Shown: positions 27,040 through 35,916 of the stretch, piece after piece | Layout: the number at the start of each line of letters is the position of its first letter | How positions within the stretch are numbered: the stretch's first letter is position 1 | Assembly: GCF_030369675.1 (NCBI RefSeq) | Contig: NZ_CP128477.1 | Coordinates: 2,108,001-2,172,000 of the forward strand | Direction: 5' to 3' | Length of the DNA stretch: 64,000 nucleotides | Source: Peteryoungia algae | GTDB lineage: Bacteria > Pseudomonadota > Alphaproteobacteria > Rhizobiales > Rhizobiaceae | The notes under the pieces: generated by a model | Seen by the model: the letters and a program-made list of their open reading frames with translations, nothing else | What the model was told of the DNA's origin: nothing | The model's database searches: none | Made by a program: the position numbers and the translations under genes

Positions 27040-27893
27040 CGGACAGAAGATCAACCCGGGTCGTCGTGATCGGCCACATCAACCACGATCGCATCTGGCG
27101 CCTGACCGAGCCGCTGCGTCCCGGCGGACGCATCGCCTGGTCGTCGCGTGATACACGCCTCGGCGGCGGTGGATATTTCACCGCCAAGCGTCTTCTCGAT
27201 TTCGGCCATGACGTGGCACTTCTCTCGAACTTGATGACGGATGACCATGGCGAGACTGCGCTTGCGGACCTGGAGGCGACAGGCTTCGACACAAGCCTGA
27301 TCGCCCGCCGCGAAGGCGCAACCGACTTTGCCGATATCCTGCTCGATCCGACCGGCGACCGCACCATCCTGTCGAGCGAGCGCCGCCTGTCTCGAACCTT
27401 CCTGCTCGACAAGCCCGTGCATGCCGATGCCTTTTACGTGAATGCGCCAAAGCTGCCGCAGACCATAGTGGACTCGCTCGAACGAGCCCCTCTTGTCGTG
27501 TCGCAACTGCCGATACGTGAGGGTGGGCCGCGACCGGCCGATGTCATCGTGGGGTCGAAGGCCGATCTTCCAGGGATGGCACTGGCGGATGTCTGGCGCG
27601 TTGCAGCAGAGCTCGGGACAAAGCGCCTGACACACCTCGTGATGACCGACGGACCGGATAGGATTTCGCTCTTTGACGGACATCTCGAGCAGACCTTATC
27701 TCTCGCCCGCACGGTCAGCGTTCCGGACACGATCGGCGCCGGCGACACCTTCAGCGGTGCCCTGCTGCATGGATTGCTCGAAGGTCGCGGCATTGTCGAG
27801 GCGACAAGGCTCGCAGGAGACACGACGACCGATTGGCTGGAGCAGCGCGAACAGGCTGCCCACGTCTCGGCAATCGAGAAATCAATCTCTTAA
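27036..27893 (+). CDS. PfkB-family carbohydrate kinase
   Basis: 285 residues, translationally coupled to the LacI gene (ATGA overlap). The first PfkB signature region reads RLGGGGYFTAKRLLDFGHDV and the second is DTIGAGDTFSGALLHGLLEG with the catalytic Asp. It is short for the family and has an early basic N-terminus. It would phosphorylate a sugar generated or imported by neighbouring functions; the acceptor cannot be read. Close linkage to the ThuA-like pair suggests a 3-keto-sugar or hexose route. Confidence 0.87.
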   Translation: MTDRRSTRVVVIGHINHDRIWRLTEPLRPGGRIAWSSRDTRLGGGGYFTAKRLLDFGHDVALLSNLMTDDHGETALADLEATGFDTSLIARREGATDFADILLDPTGDRTILSSERRLSRTFLLDKPVHADAFYVNAPKLPQTIVDSLERAPLVVSQLPIREGGPRPADVIVGSKADLPGMALADVWRVAAELGTKRLTHLVMTDGPDRISLFDGHLEQTLSLARTVSVPDTIGAGDTFSGALLHGLLEGRGIVEATRLAGDTTTDWLEQREQAAHVSAIEKSIS

Positions 27894-27965
27894 CATCTTT
27901 ATTTGATCGCCTTCCGGGAACCGGTGAGCCGCCTGTGAGTTCATGGCAGCGAAATGGAGGAAGGC

Positions 27966-28268
27966 ATGACCGAAGCCGATATCACCTGGACCCGCCCCGT
28001 CGAACTGGAACTTCCCTGCGGTCTGACACGGCGGTTCCTGAATGCCTATGACGCACTCGATTTTCTCGATGCCGAATGGCCAACGCGACGTGGCTACGCC
28101 TATGAGCGTGCCATTCGCCTGTGCAGGCAGGCCCTGCGTGGTAGCCGCTCCTCGGAACTGGCCCGCAGCGCTTTTCTCGCGGCGGCCGCCGAAGCGGGAA
28201 TTTCGCAATGCTTGAATCCGGCGCGCCGCGTCAGCTTCCGTCCGCAACGAAATCGTGACGTTGCCTGA
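27966..28268 (+). CDS. DUF982 domain-containing protein
   Basis: 100 residues from ATG 27966, which follows ATGGAGGAAGG. It has the typical DUF982 pattern: WTRPVELELPCGLTRRFLNAYDALDFLDAEWP, then R-x-x-x-Y-x-x-A and a row of small alpha-helical residues. DUF982 proteins are short, multiplied in rhizobial genomes and of unknown function. A basic C-terminal tail (RRVSFRPQRNRD) is present. No operon partner: the next gene is convergent. A 6-bp GC hairpin at 28280-28297 may end its mRNA. Confidence 0.82.
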   Translation: MTEADITWTRPVELELPCGLTRRFLNAYDALDFLDAEWPTRRGYAYERAIRLCRQALRGSRSSELARSAFLAAAAEAGISQCLNPARRVSFRPQRNRDVA

Positions 28269-28428
28269 CCGGCCTGCGCGCGGGCGCTGCTGCCCGCACT
28301 GAACGCTCTGATTTCTCCGCAGTCCGAGCACAGCCAAACGCTCCGCAGTTCGCTCTAGCGCAGCGCCTCATGAGGCGGCGGCTAGCAAGGCCGCGCGCCC
28401 ATTCGGTGTTGCGCAAGCGTCGCCGCCG

Positions 28429-31083
28429 TCATTCATCAGAACTCAGGATAGCCACGGTCTGACCATCCATCAGAGCCCGCATCAGCAAGGCTTCGCCCCC
28501 CGCCACTGATCGCCTTGAGAGAATCTCGCTCCACGTTCGATGGTGCATGTCCTCGGGCAAAGCGAGCCTGGTGTCACCCCAGAACTGATCCGCCTTCAAC
28601 CCTTCGCCATCCCGGATCATGGCCAGGGGCCAACGGCAGGCAAGGGTGACGACCAGTTGTTCGGCATGCCTGCGCGCAAAGGCGATCACATGGCGCATTC
28701 GACGACCTTCGCAGCGCAGCGGAATATAGTCTCCCCGCAAGAAGAGATCCGGGCGTTCATTGCGCAGGGCAAGCCCGCGACCCACCAGGGCCTGTTTCAG
28801 CCAACCCGCCTCCAGTGCCTTACGGTCGGTCCAGGACACCGGCGCAACCGGATCGAACTCCGACAGCGCGGAAAATGCCGGAGGGCGGCGGTTGTCGGGA
28901 TCGACGAAACTGAGATCAATGCCCTCACTGCCTTGATAGATGTCGGGAACGCCCGGAGCGGTCAGCTTGATCGCGGTGAGGCTCAAGCCGTTGATCAGTC
29001 CACCCTGGATGATCGGCCTGATCTCTTCGGAGACGCCCCGAACGAAGGCATGGTTGTCGAGCATCAGGGACCGGACATGGTCTCTCACCGCGCTCTCGAA
29101 GACATCATTCACGTCGTTCCAGTCAGTGCGCAGCTTGGCCTCGCGCATGGATTTCCCCAGGAAAGCGAGCAGACGTTCGGTGAAATCGGCAATGCCTTCC
29201 CGATCTTTGATATCGAGTTCTGCTGGCCAATGCGCGATGATTGCCTGGAAAATCGCCCATTCCAGCTCGGGATCCGGAGCCGGGCCGCCATCTAGAACCT
29301 GGACAGTCCCCCTGTTCGTCTCCCGCCATCGTTGGAAGAGGCTGACGAACCGTCCGGCATCTTCCGCCAGCGCAAAGAGCCGCGCCCTCGCATCCTCGCC
29401 GCGCTTCGTATCATGGGTGGACGAGGCTGAAAGGCCGAAGGGCTGGCTCGCCTGCCGCTCTCGCATCAATGAATGGAAATGTTCGAGACCTCCCTCGTCC
29501 GGCTCCAGTTCGCCTCCCACCTCATTCAGGGCAAGAAACTCGACATGCCGGAAGAACAGCGTGTCCTCGAGTGATTTCGCCATCAGCGGCCCGGTCAACT
29601 GCTGAAACCGGCAGCGGAAAATGTCATCCGCCACGCGATGATCCTCGAAGCGCCCGGCCCCCTTGAGAAGATCGACGATTGACCAGGCAGCATCGGCGGC
29701 GGTCTCATCCAGCCGAGTTTTGATTGCGGCAAGCACCTGATCGAGAAGATGGTGGTCCGACGAGGACATCTCCCCCTGCACGCTGTAGGTCCGATACCGG
29801 GGAAAGGCCAGAAGAAGCTCTTCCAGCGCCCTGCGGATCGTTTCCTCGTCCAGCCCGAGCAATTCTCTTCCCTGCTTGACCAGCGCATTCACTTCTCCGG
29901 CGAAATTCACCCGGATCATCCGAAGCTTCGCCTCGCGCATGCGCTCCGGAATGGACAAGGTCTCACCGGCGAGCTGATTGTAGGTCTGGCGTAGCGTGAT
30001 GAAGCCCTCCAAGTCGAGGAAGGCTGGCACCTGCGCCGCGATGAACTCGTATCCTGTCGATCCCTGGACAGGCCAGTCGGCTGGCAGTTGCTCACCCGGT
30101 GCCAGGATCTTTTCGACGACAATAAACACGTCCTTGCCGACGCTGCGGCGCAGGCGCTGCAGATAGCCGGCCGGATCGGCGAGACCATCGACATGGTCGA
30201 TGCGCAGTCCATCCACATGGCCGGATCGGACCAGCTCCAGGATGGTTCGATGGGCATCGGCGAACACGTCCTCCGCCTCGACCCGGAGCCCGACCAATCC
30301 AGCGATTTCGAAGAAACGCCGATAGCTCAGGCCCTTGGCCGCCTCAGACCACGACATCAGTCGATAGGGCTGAAGGTCGTGCACCGACATGAGGAATTGC
30401 GGCTCGTGCGCGCGTTGGTTCAGAGCCGCAATCAGCGGGTCGCAGTCGTCCCCCGCGCAAAGCGCACGAACCGCAGCGTGAAAATCGTCCTCCGCGCCGG
30501 CATCGGCGTGCCGCCCCAGATCGGCAAGCCGTTCTGCGAGCGGATCGGTGAATTCTTCAAGGACAAGCGGATAGGTCGAAGGGTGCAACGGGTAGAAACT
30601 GTCGAAATACCGGATCGCCAGAACCCCGTTTTTGCGGTCGAGCGTGAGCGTGATCTCCCCCTCGGCCACCGCCTGCTCGAAAGGCTTGCCGAGGAAAGGC
30701 AAGGTCAGTCGCTGGCTCCAGTCGATATCGAAGTAATGACCATAGCGGCTCGCCTTCCCCCACTCGATCACGCTACGCCACCAGGGATTCTCCAGACTCG
30801 CCGCCATATGATTGGGCACGATGTCAAGGATCAGGCCGAGCCCTTCTGCCTTCAGCGTAGCTGCGAGCTCTTCGAGGCCTTCACGCCCTCCAAGCACCGG
30901 ATCAACGAGATTGGCATCGGTGACATCATAACCATGCGTCGACCCTGCCGTGGCAGCGAAAACGGGCGCAGCATAGAGATGCGTTATTCCGAGCCGCTTC
31001 AGATAGGGCACGAGGCCGATGGCGCGGTCGAAATCCATGCCGCCGCGAAATTGCAGGCGGTAGGTCGAAACGGGAACTCGCAT
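28429..31083 (-). CDS. treY: (1->4)-alpha-D-glucan 1-alpha-D-glucosylmutase (maltooligosyl trehalose synthase)
   Basis: 884 residues. A GH13 barrel with conserved region I DIVPNHM (88-93), region II GLRIDHVDG with nucleophile Asp296, region III IVVEKIL with acid/base Glu324, and region IV SSTHDTKRGED. The large insertions typical of TreY follow region II. It converts the reducing end of maltodextrins to a trehalosyl group, which TreZ then releases. treZ and glycogen-debranching genes, its usual partners, are not in the window. It stands alone, convergent with the DUF982 gene. Confidence 0.93.
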   Translation of the reverse strand: MRVPVSTYRLQFRGGMDFDRAIGLVPYLKRLGITHLYAAPVFAATAGSTHGYDVTDANLVDPVLGGREGLEELAATLKAEGLGLILDIVPNHMAASLENPWWRSVIEWGKASRYGHYFDIDWSQRLTLPFLGKPFEQAVAEGEITLTLDRKNGVLAIRYFDSFYPLHPSTYPLVLEEFTDPLAERLADLGRHADAGAEDDFHAAVRALCAGDDCDPLIAALNQRAHEPQFLMSVHDLQPYRLMSWSEAAKGLSYRRFFEIAGLVGLRVEAEDVFADAHRTILELVRSGHVDGLRIDHVDGLADPAGYLQRLRRSVGKDVFIVVEKILAPGEQLPADWPVQGSTGYEFIAAQVPAFLDLEGFITLRQTYNQLAGETLSIPERMREAKLRMIRVNFAGEVNALVKQGRELLGLDEETIRRALEELLLAFPRYRTYSVQGEMSSSDHHLLDQVLAAIKTRLDETAADAAWSIVDLLKGAGRFEDHRVADDIFRCRFQQLTGPLMAKSLEDTLFFRHVEFLALNEVGGELEPDEGGLEHFHSLMRERQASQPFGLSASSTHDTKRGEDARARLFALAEDAGRFVSLFQRWRETNRGTVQVLDGGPAPDPELEWAIFQAIIAHWPAELDIKDREGIADFTERLLAFLGKSMREAKLRTDWNDVNDVFESAVRDHVRSLMLDNHAFVRGVSEEIRPIIQGGLINGLSLTAIKLTAPGVPDIYQGSEGIDLSFVDPDNRRPPAFSALSEFDPVAPVSWTDRKALEAGWLKQALVGRGLALRNERPDLFLRGDYIPLRCEGRRMRHVIAFARRHAEQLVVTLACRWPLAMIRDGEGLKADQFWGDTRLALPEDMHHRTWSEILSRRSVAGGEALLMRALMDGQTVAILSSDE

Positions 31084-31247
31084 GCTGGCATCCTTGGCGT
31101 GGGGGTGACCGACGTCAGCTAACGCCGACCTGCCACCCTTGTTCCACCCGGAACGATGGGATGCACAACTGCTCGTGCAAGCCGAGTTCTCCGTATGGCA
31201 ACTCCGCTGAGCATGGCATGCGTCCGTCTTGCCACGGATGAGTTTTC

Positions 31248-31276
31248 TTGACCTTTTTTGGATCGCGGATTTAAAT
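31248..31276 (+). promoter_or_regulatory. Candidate sigma-70 promoter
   Basis: TTGACC, a 17-base spacer and TTAAAT form a near-consensus promoter in an AT-rich patch unusual for this window. The start would fall about 75-80 bases before the small gene at 31361. An AT-rich leader containing AATAATCGAGATAATC follows. Confidence 0.5.
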
Positions 31277-31360
31277 AATCGAGATAATCAAATATCTTGG
31301 AAAGGTGAGGCTGATTCGAGAAAGCCTCGCAGGCTAAATGATTTAGCTGGGGATGCGGAC

Positions 31361-31591
31361 ATGCGGGAACAGACGGATATAGAGACCTGGGCGATGGTCC
31401 GGGCTCATCAGATCATTATGCAGCAGGGCGCAAATCTGGTCGTGGCTGCTCAGAGACTGGACCACAAGAAGACCACCGCCAACACCTATGCGTTGCGGAC
31501 TGCGATCATGGCTTCGCTGATCGAGGCGCTGAAGTCCCCACCGGCAGAGACGGTCTCGCCGATGGAAGCACGGATCGTCACACCGGCCTGA
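31361..31591 (+). CDS. Small hypothetical protein
   Basis: 76 residues from ATG 31361. The opening is REQTDIETWAMVRAHQIIMQ, followed by QGANLVVAAQRLDHKKTTANT. It is largely alpha-helical, soluble and without a signal peptide. I do not recognise a family; the length and helical pattern suit a small regulatory or protein-binding peptide. It has its own AT-rich promoter region and a long leader, and converges on the ATP-grasp gene with 13 bases between stops. Coding use is like that of its neighbours. Confidence 0.6.
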   Translation: MREQTDIETWAMVRAHQIIMQQGANLVVAAQRLDHKKTTANTYALRTAIMASLIEALKSPPAETVSPMEARIVTPA

Positions 31592-31604
31592 TCACCGACA
31601 AGCG

Positions 31605-32531
31605 TCACGACCGGCGGGCAGGCAGAGCCCACTTGTCTCCGACAAGACGATCATATTCCGGCGGTTCAAACGCTTCGAAGCCGCCGCCGGGATAGAGCGT
31701 TAGCTCGCCGACATAGAGATTGTCGCCGGTATCGAACAGATCGACCCGAACGAAATCCAGGTCGCGTCCAAGAGCCTCCGACAGAGAGACCATCATCTCA
31801 AGCAATTGCGGACGTGGGATTTCATGCGGATAGGGCGGATAATAGTCCGGGTCATGGAACGGCAGGCGCTCCCAATCGCGGGAATAGGTCGCTGAGTAGC
31901 CCTGATTGTCCGTGCGCGTATCGATCATGATGTACGATAGCCGCCCATTGAAGACGAAACAGCGATAGTCCCAGGGAATGCCGCCGTCCTTGTTCAGCAT
32001 CTGCTCGATGACCACCTTGCGGTCGACCTGTGAATAGGCCCATTCCCTGTTGTAGCGGGCATGGTCGATGGACAACCACTCGGCGCAGGGATCATTGCGC
32101 TTGAGCGCTTCGACATCCTCGGGCGTATAGAGAAACTCACCGAGCCCGCTCGCATGGTTTGGCTTGATGACGACCGGCAGCGGGATCGTCGACCAGTCGA
32201 CATCCGAAAGCTTCGTGCCGGCCCAAAAGGTCGGGATCACATGCTGGGCTCCGACCTTCTCGGCGACGTAGTCCTTCACCGCGAGCTTGTCGACCAGCTT
32301 TCCATAGAGCGGATTGCGGTCATGTATCTTCCGGTACTGGACCTTTTCCGAGAACGTCTTCGGCTGATCGACATCGGGCCATTCGCCCTTGATGCTCCAG
32401 AATTTGAGTTGGATATAGAGCTTGTCCGGCAGCGGCGCGATCAGGCGCCAGAAGATGCGCTTCATGAGATAGCGAAACGAATTCTGGTCGTAACCAGCCC
32501 GGATGAAGCTTTCCTTCTGTTCTTCTGCCAA
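31605..32531 (-). CDS. TupA-like ATP-grasp protein
   Basis: 308 residues. Matches the TupA-like ATP-grasp group: GEWPDVDQPKTFSEKVQYRK near residue 50, DKLAVKDYVAEKVG, LPVVIKPNHASGLG, VVIEQML and a C-terminal VDLFDTGDNLYVGELTLYPGG with metal-binding Asp and Glu. Such proteins occur in polysaccharide, teichuronopeptide or glycan-decorating gene sets and are thought to ligate amino acids to sugars. No exopolysaccharide genes are adjacent here. Cytoplasmic. The family is clear; the substrate is unknown. Confidence 0.82.
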   Translation of the reverse strand: MAEEQKESFIRAGYDQNSFRYLMKRIFWRLIAPLPDKLYIQLKFWSIKGEWPDVDQPKTFSEKVQYRKIHDRNPLYGKLVDKLAVKDYVAEKVGAQHVIPTFWAGTKLSDVDWSTIPLPVVIKPNHASGLGEFLYTPEDVEALKRNDPCAEWLSIDHARYNREWAYSQVDRKVVIEQMLNKDGGIPWDYRCFVFNGRLSYIMIDTRTDNQGYSATYSRDWERLPFHDPDYYPPYPHEIPRPQLLEMMVSLSEALGRDLDFVRVDLFDTGDNLYVGELTLYPGGGFEAFEPPEYDRLVGDKWALPARRS

Positions 32532-32660
32532 GACCGCGTCTCCCGTTCCCGTTGCCGGCGAAGTCTAGAGGCCCCGGTTTATCGTCGAGTTAACTGGAAG
32601 CGCTGAATACAGGCTTTCCTTCAGCTTGATCGGAGACATCAGACATGCGAGCGTCCGGCC

Positions 32661-33338
32661 ATGCGAATTCTGCTCGTGGAAGACACGCTCGACGTCGGAG
32701 AGGCAATCTCACGCCGCTTTGAAACCATCGGCCATACGGTCGACTGGCAGACTGACGGCCGTGCTGCGGCGGACATCCTGGTTTTCACCGAATACGACCT
32801 CGTCATTCTCGATGTCATGCTGCCGGGCATGGACGGTTTCTCGATCCTGAAGCGATTGCGCGATGGGGGCAGCACCGTGCCAGTTCTGGTGCTGACGGCC
32901 CGGTCAGAAATCGACGATCGTGTCGGCGCGCTTGATCTCGGTGCCGACGACTATCTCGTGAAGCCCTTCGACTTTCGTGAACTGGAAGCCCGCGCGCGCG
33001 TCCTGATGCGTCGCCGTACCGGAGGCGAAGCGACCAATGTCATCGTCTGTGGCGATGTGCTGCTCGACAGAAGCCAGCGCTCCGTCAAGGTCGGCAATCG
33101 CGAAGTGCCACTCAAGCGCCGGGAAATGACCCTGCTCGAAATCCTCGCGAGCCGGCCGGGCCGTGTGTTCAGCAAGGACCAGCTTCTTGACCAGATCTTC
33201 GGCTTCGACGAGCCCGCAGGGCCCAACGCCATCGAGCTCTATGTCGGACGCCTGAGGAAAAAGCTGGAAGGAGCAAAGGCACGCATCGTGACCGTCCGCG
33301 GTGTCGGCTATCAACTGGTGTCAGATGCAGAGGACTAG
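32661..33338 (+). CDS. OmpR/PhoB-family response regulator (TctD-like)
   Basis: 225 residues. The receiver domain spans 1-115 with phospho-acceptor Asp51 (DLVILDVMLPGMDGF) and the conserved Lys in DDYLVKPFDFRE. A winged-helix DNA-binding domain covers 130-220 (REMTLLEILASRPGRVFSKDQLLDQIFG, IELYVGRLRKKLEGAKARIVTVRGVGYQL). The kinase gene begins inside its last codons (33325). It is the first of three coupled genes: regulator, kinase, binding protein. Confidence 0.93.
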   Translation: MRILLVEDTLDVGEAISRRFETIGHTVDWQTDGRAAADILVFTEYDLVILDVMLPGMDGFSILKRLRDGGSTVPVLVLTARSEIDDRVGALDLGADDYLVKPFDFRELEARARVLMRRRTGGEATNVIVCGDVLLDRSQRSVKVGNREVPLKRREMTLLEILASRPGRVFSKDQLLDQIFGFDEPAGPNAIELYVGRLRKKLEGAKARIVTVRGVGYQLVSDAED

Positions 33339-34719
33339 GCGCTCTCTTTTCGCCCGCCTGGTCATTCGCGTGGCTGCAGTATTGGCAGGCGGCGCAGCGA
33401 TTTTGATGACTGCTGCCTGGTTCTATGCGCGGGCCGCCGCCGACGAGGCCTATGATCGCCTCCTCCAGGGCGCAGCCATCCAGATCCTCGACAGCCTCGT
33501 GGTCGAGGAAGGTCGAATTGCAGTCGATCTGCCGCCGAGCGCCTTCGAGCTGCTCGGCCTCGCTCCGCGCGACAAGATCTTCTACCGCGTCGTGGCACCC
33601 GATGGCACCACGTTGACGGGATACGAGGACCTCGACTTTCCCGCCGACGTGGCCAATGCCCGGACACAGGCGCTTTTCGAGACCGCGAGCTTCCGCGACC
33701 TGCCGGTTCGCATGGTTGCCGCGAGCCGCGCGATCGCGGATCCCTCTATCGGTGGATGGGCGAATGTCCTGATTGCGCAGACGACCGAAGCCCGGCAGGA
33801 ACTGACCACGGAACTCACCACCCGCGCGCTCGTTCTGGTCGGCGTGATGAGCCTTCTGGCCCTCGGCGGCACCATTTTGGCCGTGCGGTATTCGCTCCAC
33901 CCGCTGGATGCGCTCGGCGACACCCTGCGGCGCCGCGACAGCCAGGACCTGACGCCGCTGGCCATCGACGTGCCCCGCGAACTCTCTCCCTTCGTCGAGT
34001 CGATCAACCACTTCATGCGCCGTCTCGACGATCGCCTACGCCTCCTGCAGCGCTTCATCGCCGACAGCGCCCACCAGATCCGCACGCCGCTGACGGCACT
34101 TTCGGCTCAGGTGAGCCTGATCGACGAGGACGCACTCTCCGATGACGATCGCCGCCACCTGAACCGGGTGAAGAACCGCGCCTCCGAACTTGCCCGTTTT
34201 ACCACCCAGCTGCTCAACCACGCCATGGTCATCCACCGCTTCGACTCGGTCCAGCTCTCGCCGGTGGATGTGGTCGACGTGGCCCGCAAGGCTTTCCGCG
34301 CCGCCGTTCCGATCACCATCGATCCGGATATCGTCGTTTCCTTCGAGGCCCCGCCAGAGGCGCTGATGGTGCTCGGGGATGCTTTGAGTCTGCGCGAGGC
34401 CATCGTCAACGTCATCGACAATTCGCTCCGCCACGGCGTTATCTCCAGCCTTGCCGTTCGGATCGTCAGGCGCGGCAACTTCGTGCTGGTCGAGGTGGAA
34501 GACGACGGTCCCGGCATTCCCGCACAGGACTGGCCACAGGTCACCCGCCGCTTCGTCTCCTCGAAGAGCGGCGAAGGCAGCTCCGGCCTCGGCTTCGCAA
34601 TCGCATCGGAAGTGGCCACGACATTGAGCGGGGCCCTCGCATTCCGCGAGCCCACGCCTCAGAGCGGCTTCACCGTCTTCCTCGAACTCCCCCTGCTAGA
34701 CAAGAGGTCCGCGCCATGA
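33325..34719 (+). CDS. Sensor histidine kinase (TctE-like)
   Basis: 464 residues from ATG 33325, overlapping the regulator gene by 14 bases. Transmembrane helices are at about 12-32 and 165-187, enclosing a roughly 130-residue periplasmic sensor domain of the 2CSK_N type. A HAMP-like segment follows, then the H-box with His250 (ADSAHQIRTPLTAL), N-box NVIDNSLRHG, and G-boxes DDGPGIP and GSSGLGFAI. It overlaps the following binding-protein gene by four bases, which suggests that the kinase and periplasmic protein are made in step. Confidence 0.92.
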   Translation: MQRTRRSLFARLVIRVAAVLAGGAAILMTAAWFYARAAADEAYDRLLQGAAIQILDSLVVEEGRIAVDLPPSAFELLGLAPRDKIFYRVVAPDGTTLTGYEDLDFPADVANARTQALFETASFRDLPVRMVAASRAIADPSIGGWANVLIAQTTEARQELTTELTTRALVLVGVMSLLALGGTILAVRYSLHPLDALGDTLRRRDSQDLTPLAIDVPRELSPFVESINHFMRRLDDRLRLLQRFIADSAHQIRTPLTALSAQVSLIDEDALSDDDRRHLNRVKNRASELARFTTQLLNHAMVIHRFDSVQLSPVDVVDVARKAFRAAVPITIDPDIVVSFEAPPEALMVLGDALSLREAIVNVIDNSLRHGVISSLAVRIVRRGNFVLVEVEDDGPGIPAQDWPQVTRRFVSSKSGEGSSGLGFAIASEVATTLSGALAFREPTPQSGFTVFLELPLLDKRSAP

Positions 34720-35813
34720 ACCTGAAGCGCAAGATCGCGTCATTGATGGCTTGCCTGCTGACGAGTTCCCTCGCCTCGACATCCGTTCTGGCGCTCGAGG
34801 GCGACCGGTCCATCTTCCCGGCGCCGGGTACGGAACGCGCCCGGCTGGTCATCAACGGCGTGACCGACGCGGAGGTGATCGCGCCCCTGATCCGCGACTT
34901 CCAGCAGAAGGCACCGGATGTCGCGGTGGAGTTCAACGACTATGTCAGCAACGATCTGTTTCGCGAGGCGGAATTGGCGTGTCGCGAGAAGCGCAGCCAT
35001 GGCGACCTCTGGATTTCCTCCTCGGTCGACCATCTGGTGAAGCTCGCCAATGACGGCTGCGCCCGGTCCCATCGATCGGCAGAGACCGAACGGGTCTCTG
35101 CCTGGGCCAACTGGCGAGACGAGATATTCGGCTTCGCCTTCGAACCCGCCGTCATCGTCTATGACGCCTCCCAGGTCCCCCCGGAAGACGTGCCGCGTTC
35201 GCATGTGGAAATCGCCGAACTGCTGCGCCGCAAGCCGGACGAATACTGGACCCGGATCGGCACGTACAACGTCAAGCTCTCGGGCGTCGGCTATCTCCTG
35301 GCCTTCCATGACGCCCTGCAGGCCCCGACCAGTTACGGCCGGCTTCTGGAGAGCTTCAGCCGTGCCGAAGTCGTGACCAGTTGCTGCAACAAGGAAGTGC
35401 TCGACCTGATCGAGACCCGCCGCCTGAAGATTGCCTACAACATCCTCGGTTCCTATGCCTATGCACGCTATCTGCGCAACAACGACATGCGGGTCGTCGT
35501 GCCGCGCGATTACACCCTGATCTTGACAAGAGGCGCGATGATCCCGACCCACTCGCCGCAACCAGACCTTGCCGCCCGCTTTGTGGATCATCTGGTGTCG
35601 GAACGCGGGCAGAAGGTCGCGCGAGAAAAGGCCTTTTACTTCGCCGAAAACGCACCTTTGCCACCCGGCGTAGACGGGCCCATCTCGCTGATCGAATCCG
35701 GTATCGGCCGCCCCATTCGCGTCGGCCCCGCACTCCTCGCCGCGCAGGACCGAGCGACCCGGGAAGAATTCATCCGCAACTGGACATCGCTGCTGGCGCC
35801 CGGCGCCCAATGA
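34716..35813 (+). CDS. Periplasmic solute-binding protein coupled to a two-component system
   Basis: 365 residues with a signal peptide (SLMACLLTSSLASTSVLA, cleavage near residue 27). It has a two-lobed type II binding-protein fold: LVINGVTDAEVIAPLIRDFQQK in lobe 1 and AYARYLRNNDMRVVVPRDYTL in lobe 2, resembling the iron/thiamine/phosphonate-binding group. A vicinal cysteine pair occurs in TSCCNKEVLDL. No permease or ATPase gene is adjacent; it shares ATGA with the kinase gene. I infer an accessory ligand-sensing role for the kinase rather than, or besides, transport. The ligand is unknown. Confidence 0.8.
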   Translation: MNLKRKIASLMACLLTSSLASTSVLALEGDRSIFPAPGTERARLVINGVTDAEVIAPLIRDFQQKAPDVAVEFNDYVSNDLFREAELACREKRSHGDLWISSSVDHLVKLANDGCARSHRSAETERVSAWANWRDEIFGFAFEPAVIVYDASQVPPEDVPRSHVEIAELLRRKPDEYWTRIGTYNVKLSGVGYLLAFHDALQAPTSYGRLLESFSRAEVVTSCCNKEVLDLIETRRLKIAYNILGSYAYARYLRNNDMRVVVPRDYTLILTRGAMIPTHSPQPDLAARFVDHLVSERGQKVAREKAFYFAENAPLPPGVDGPISLIESGIGRPIRVGPALLAAQDRATREEFIRNWTSLLAPGAQ

Positions 35814-35855
35814 AAACGCAGGAACCCGCGCCCGTACAGCCAGCATCAACGAAAG

Positions 35856-35888
35856 AGGCGGCACCATCGGATGATGGCGCCGCCTTTA
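35856..35888. terminator. Bidirectional terminator hairpin
   Basis: AGGCGGCACCATC pairs with GATGGCGCCGCCT through a GGAT loop with one mismatch, followed by TTA. It separates the sensor operon from the convergent TRAP permease gene. Confidence 0.7.
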
Positions 35889-35916
35889 TGGTCTTGTCGA
35901 AGCCGATGGCGCCAGC

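Noticed and set aside
28280..28297. Intrinsic terminator after the DUF982 gene.
   Set aside because: A 6-bp GC stem is present but there is no T-tract and the loop is GC-rich, so it was only mentioned in the gene entry.
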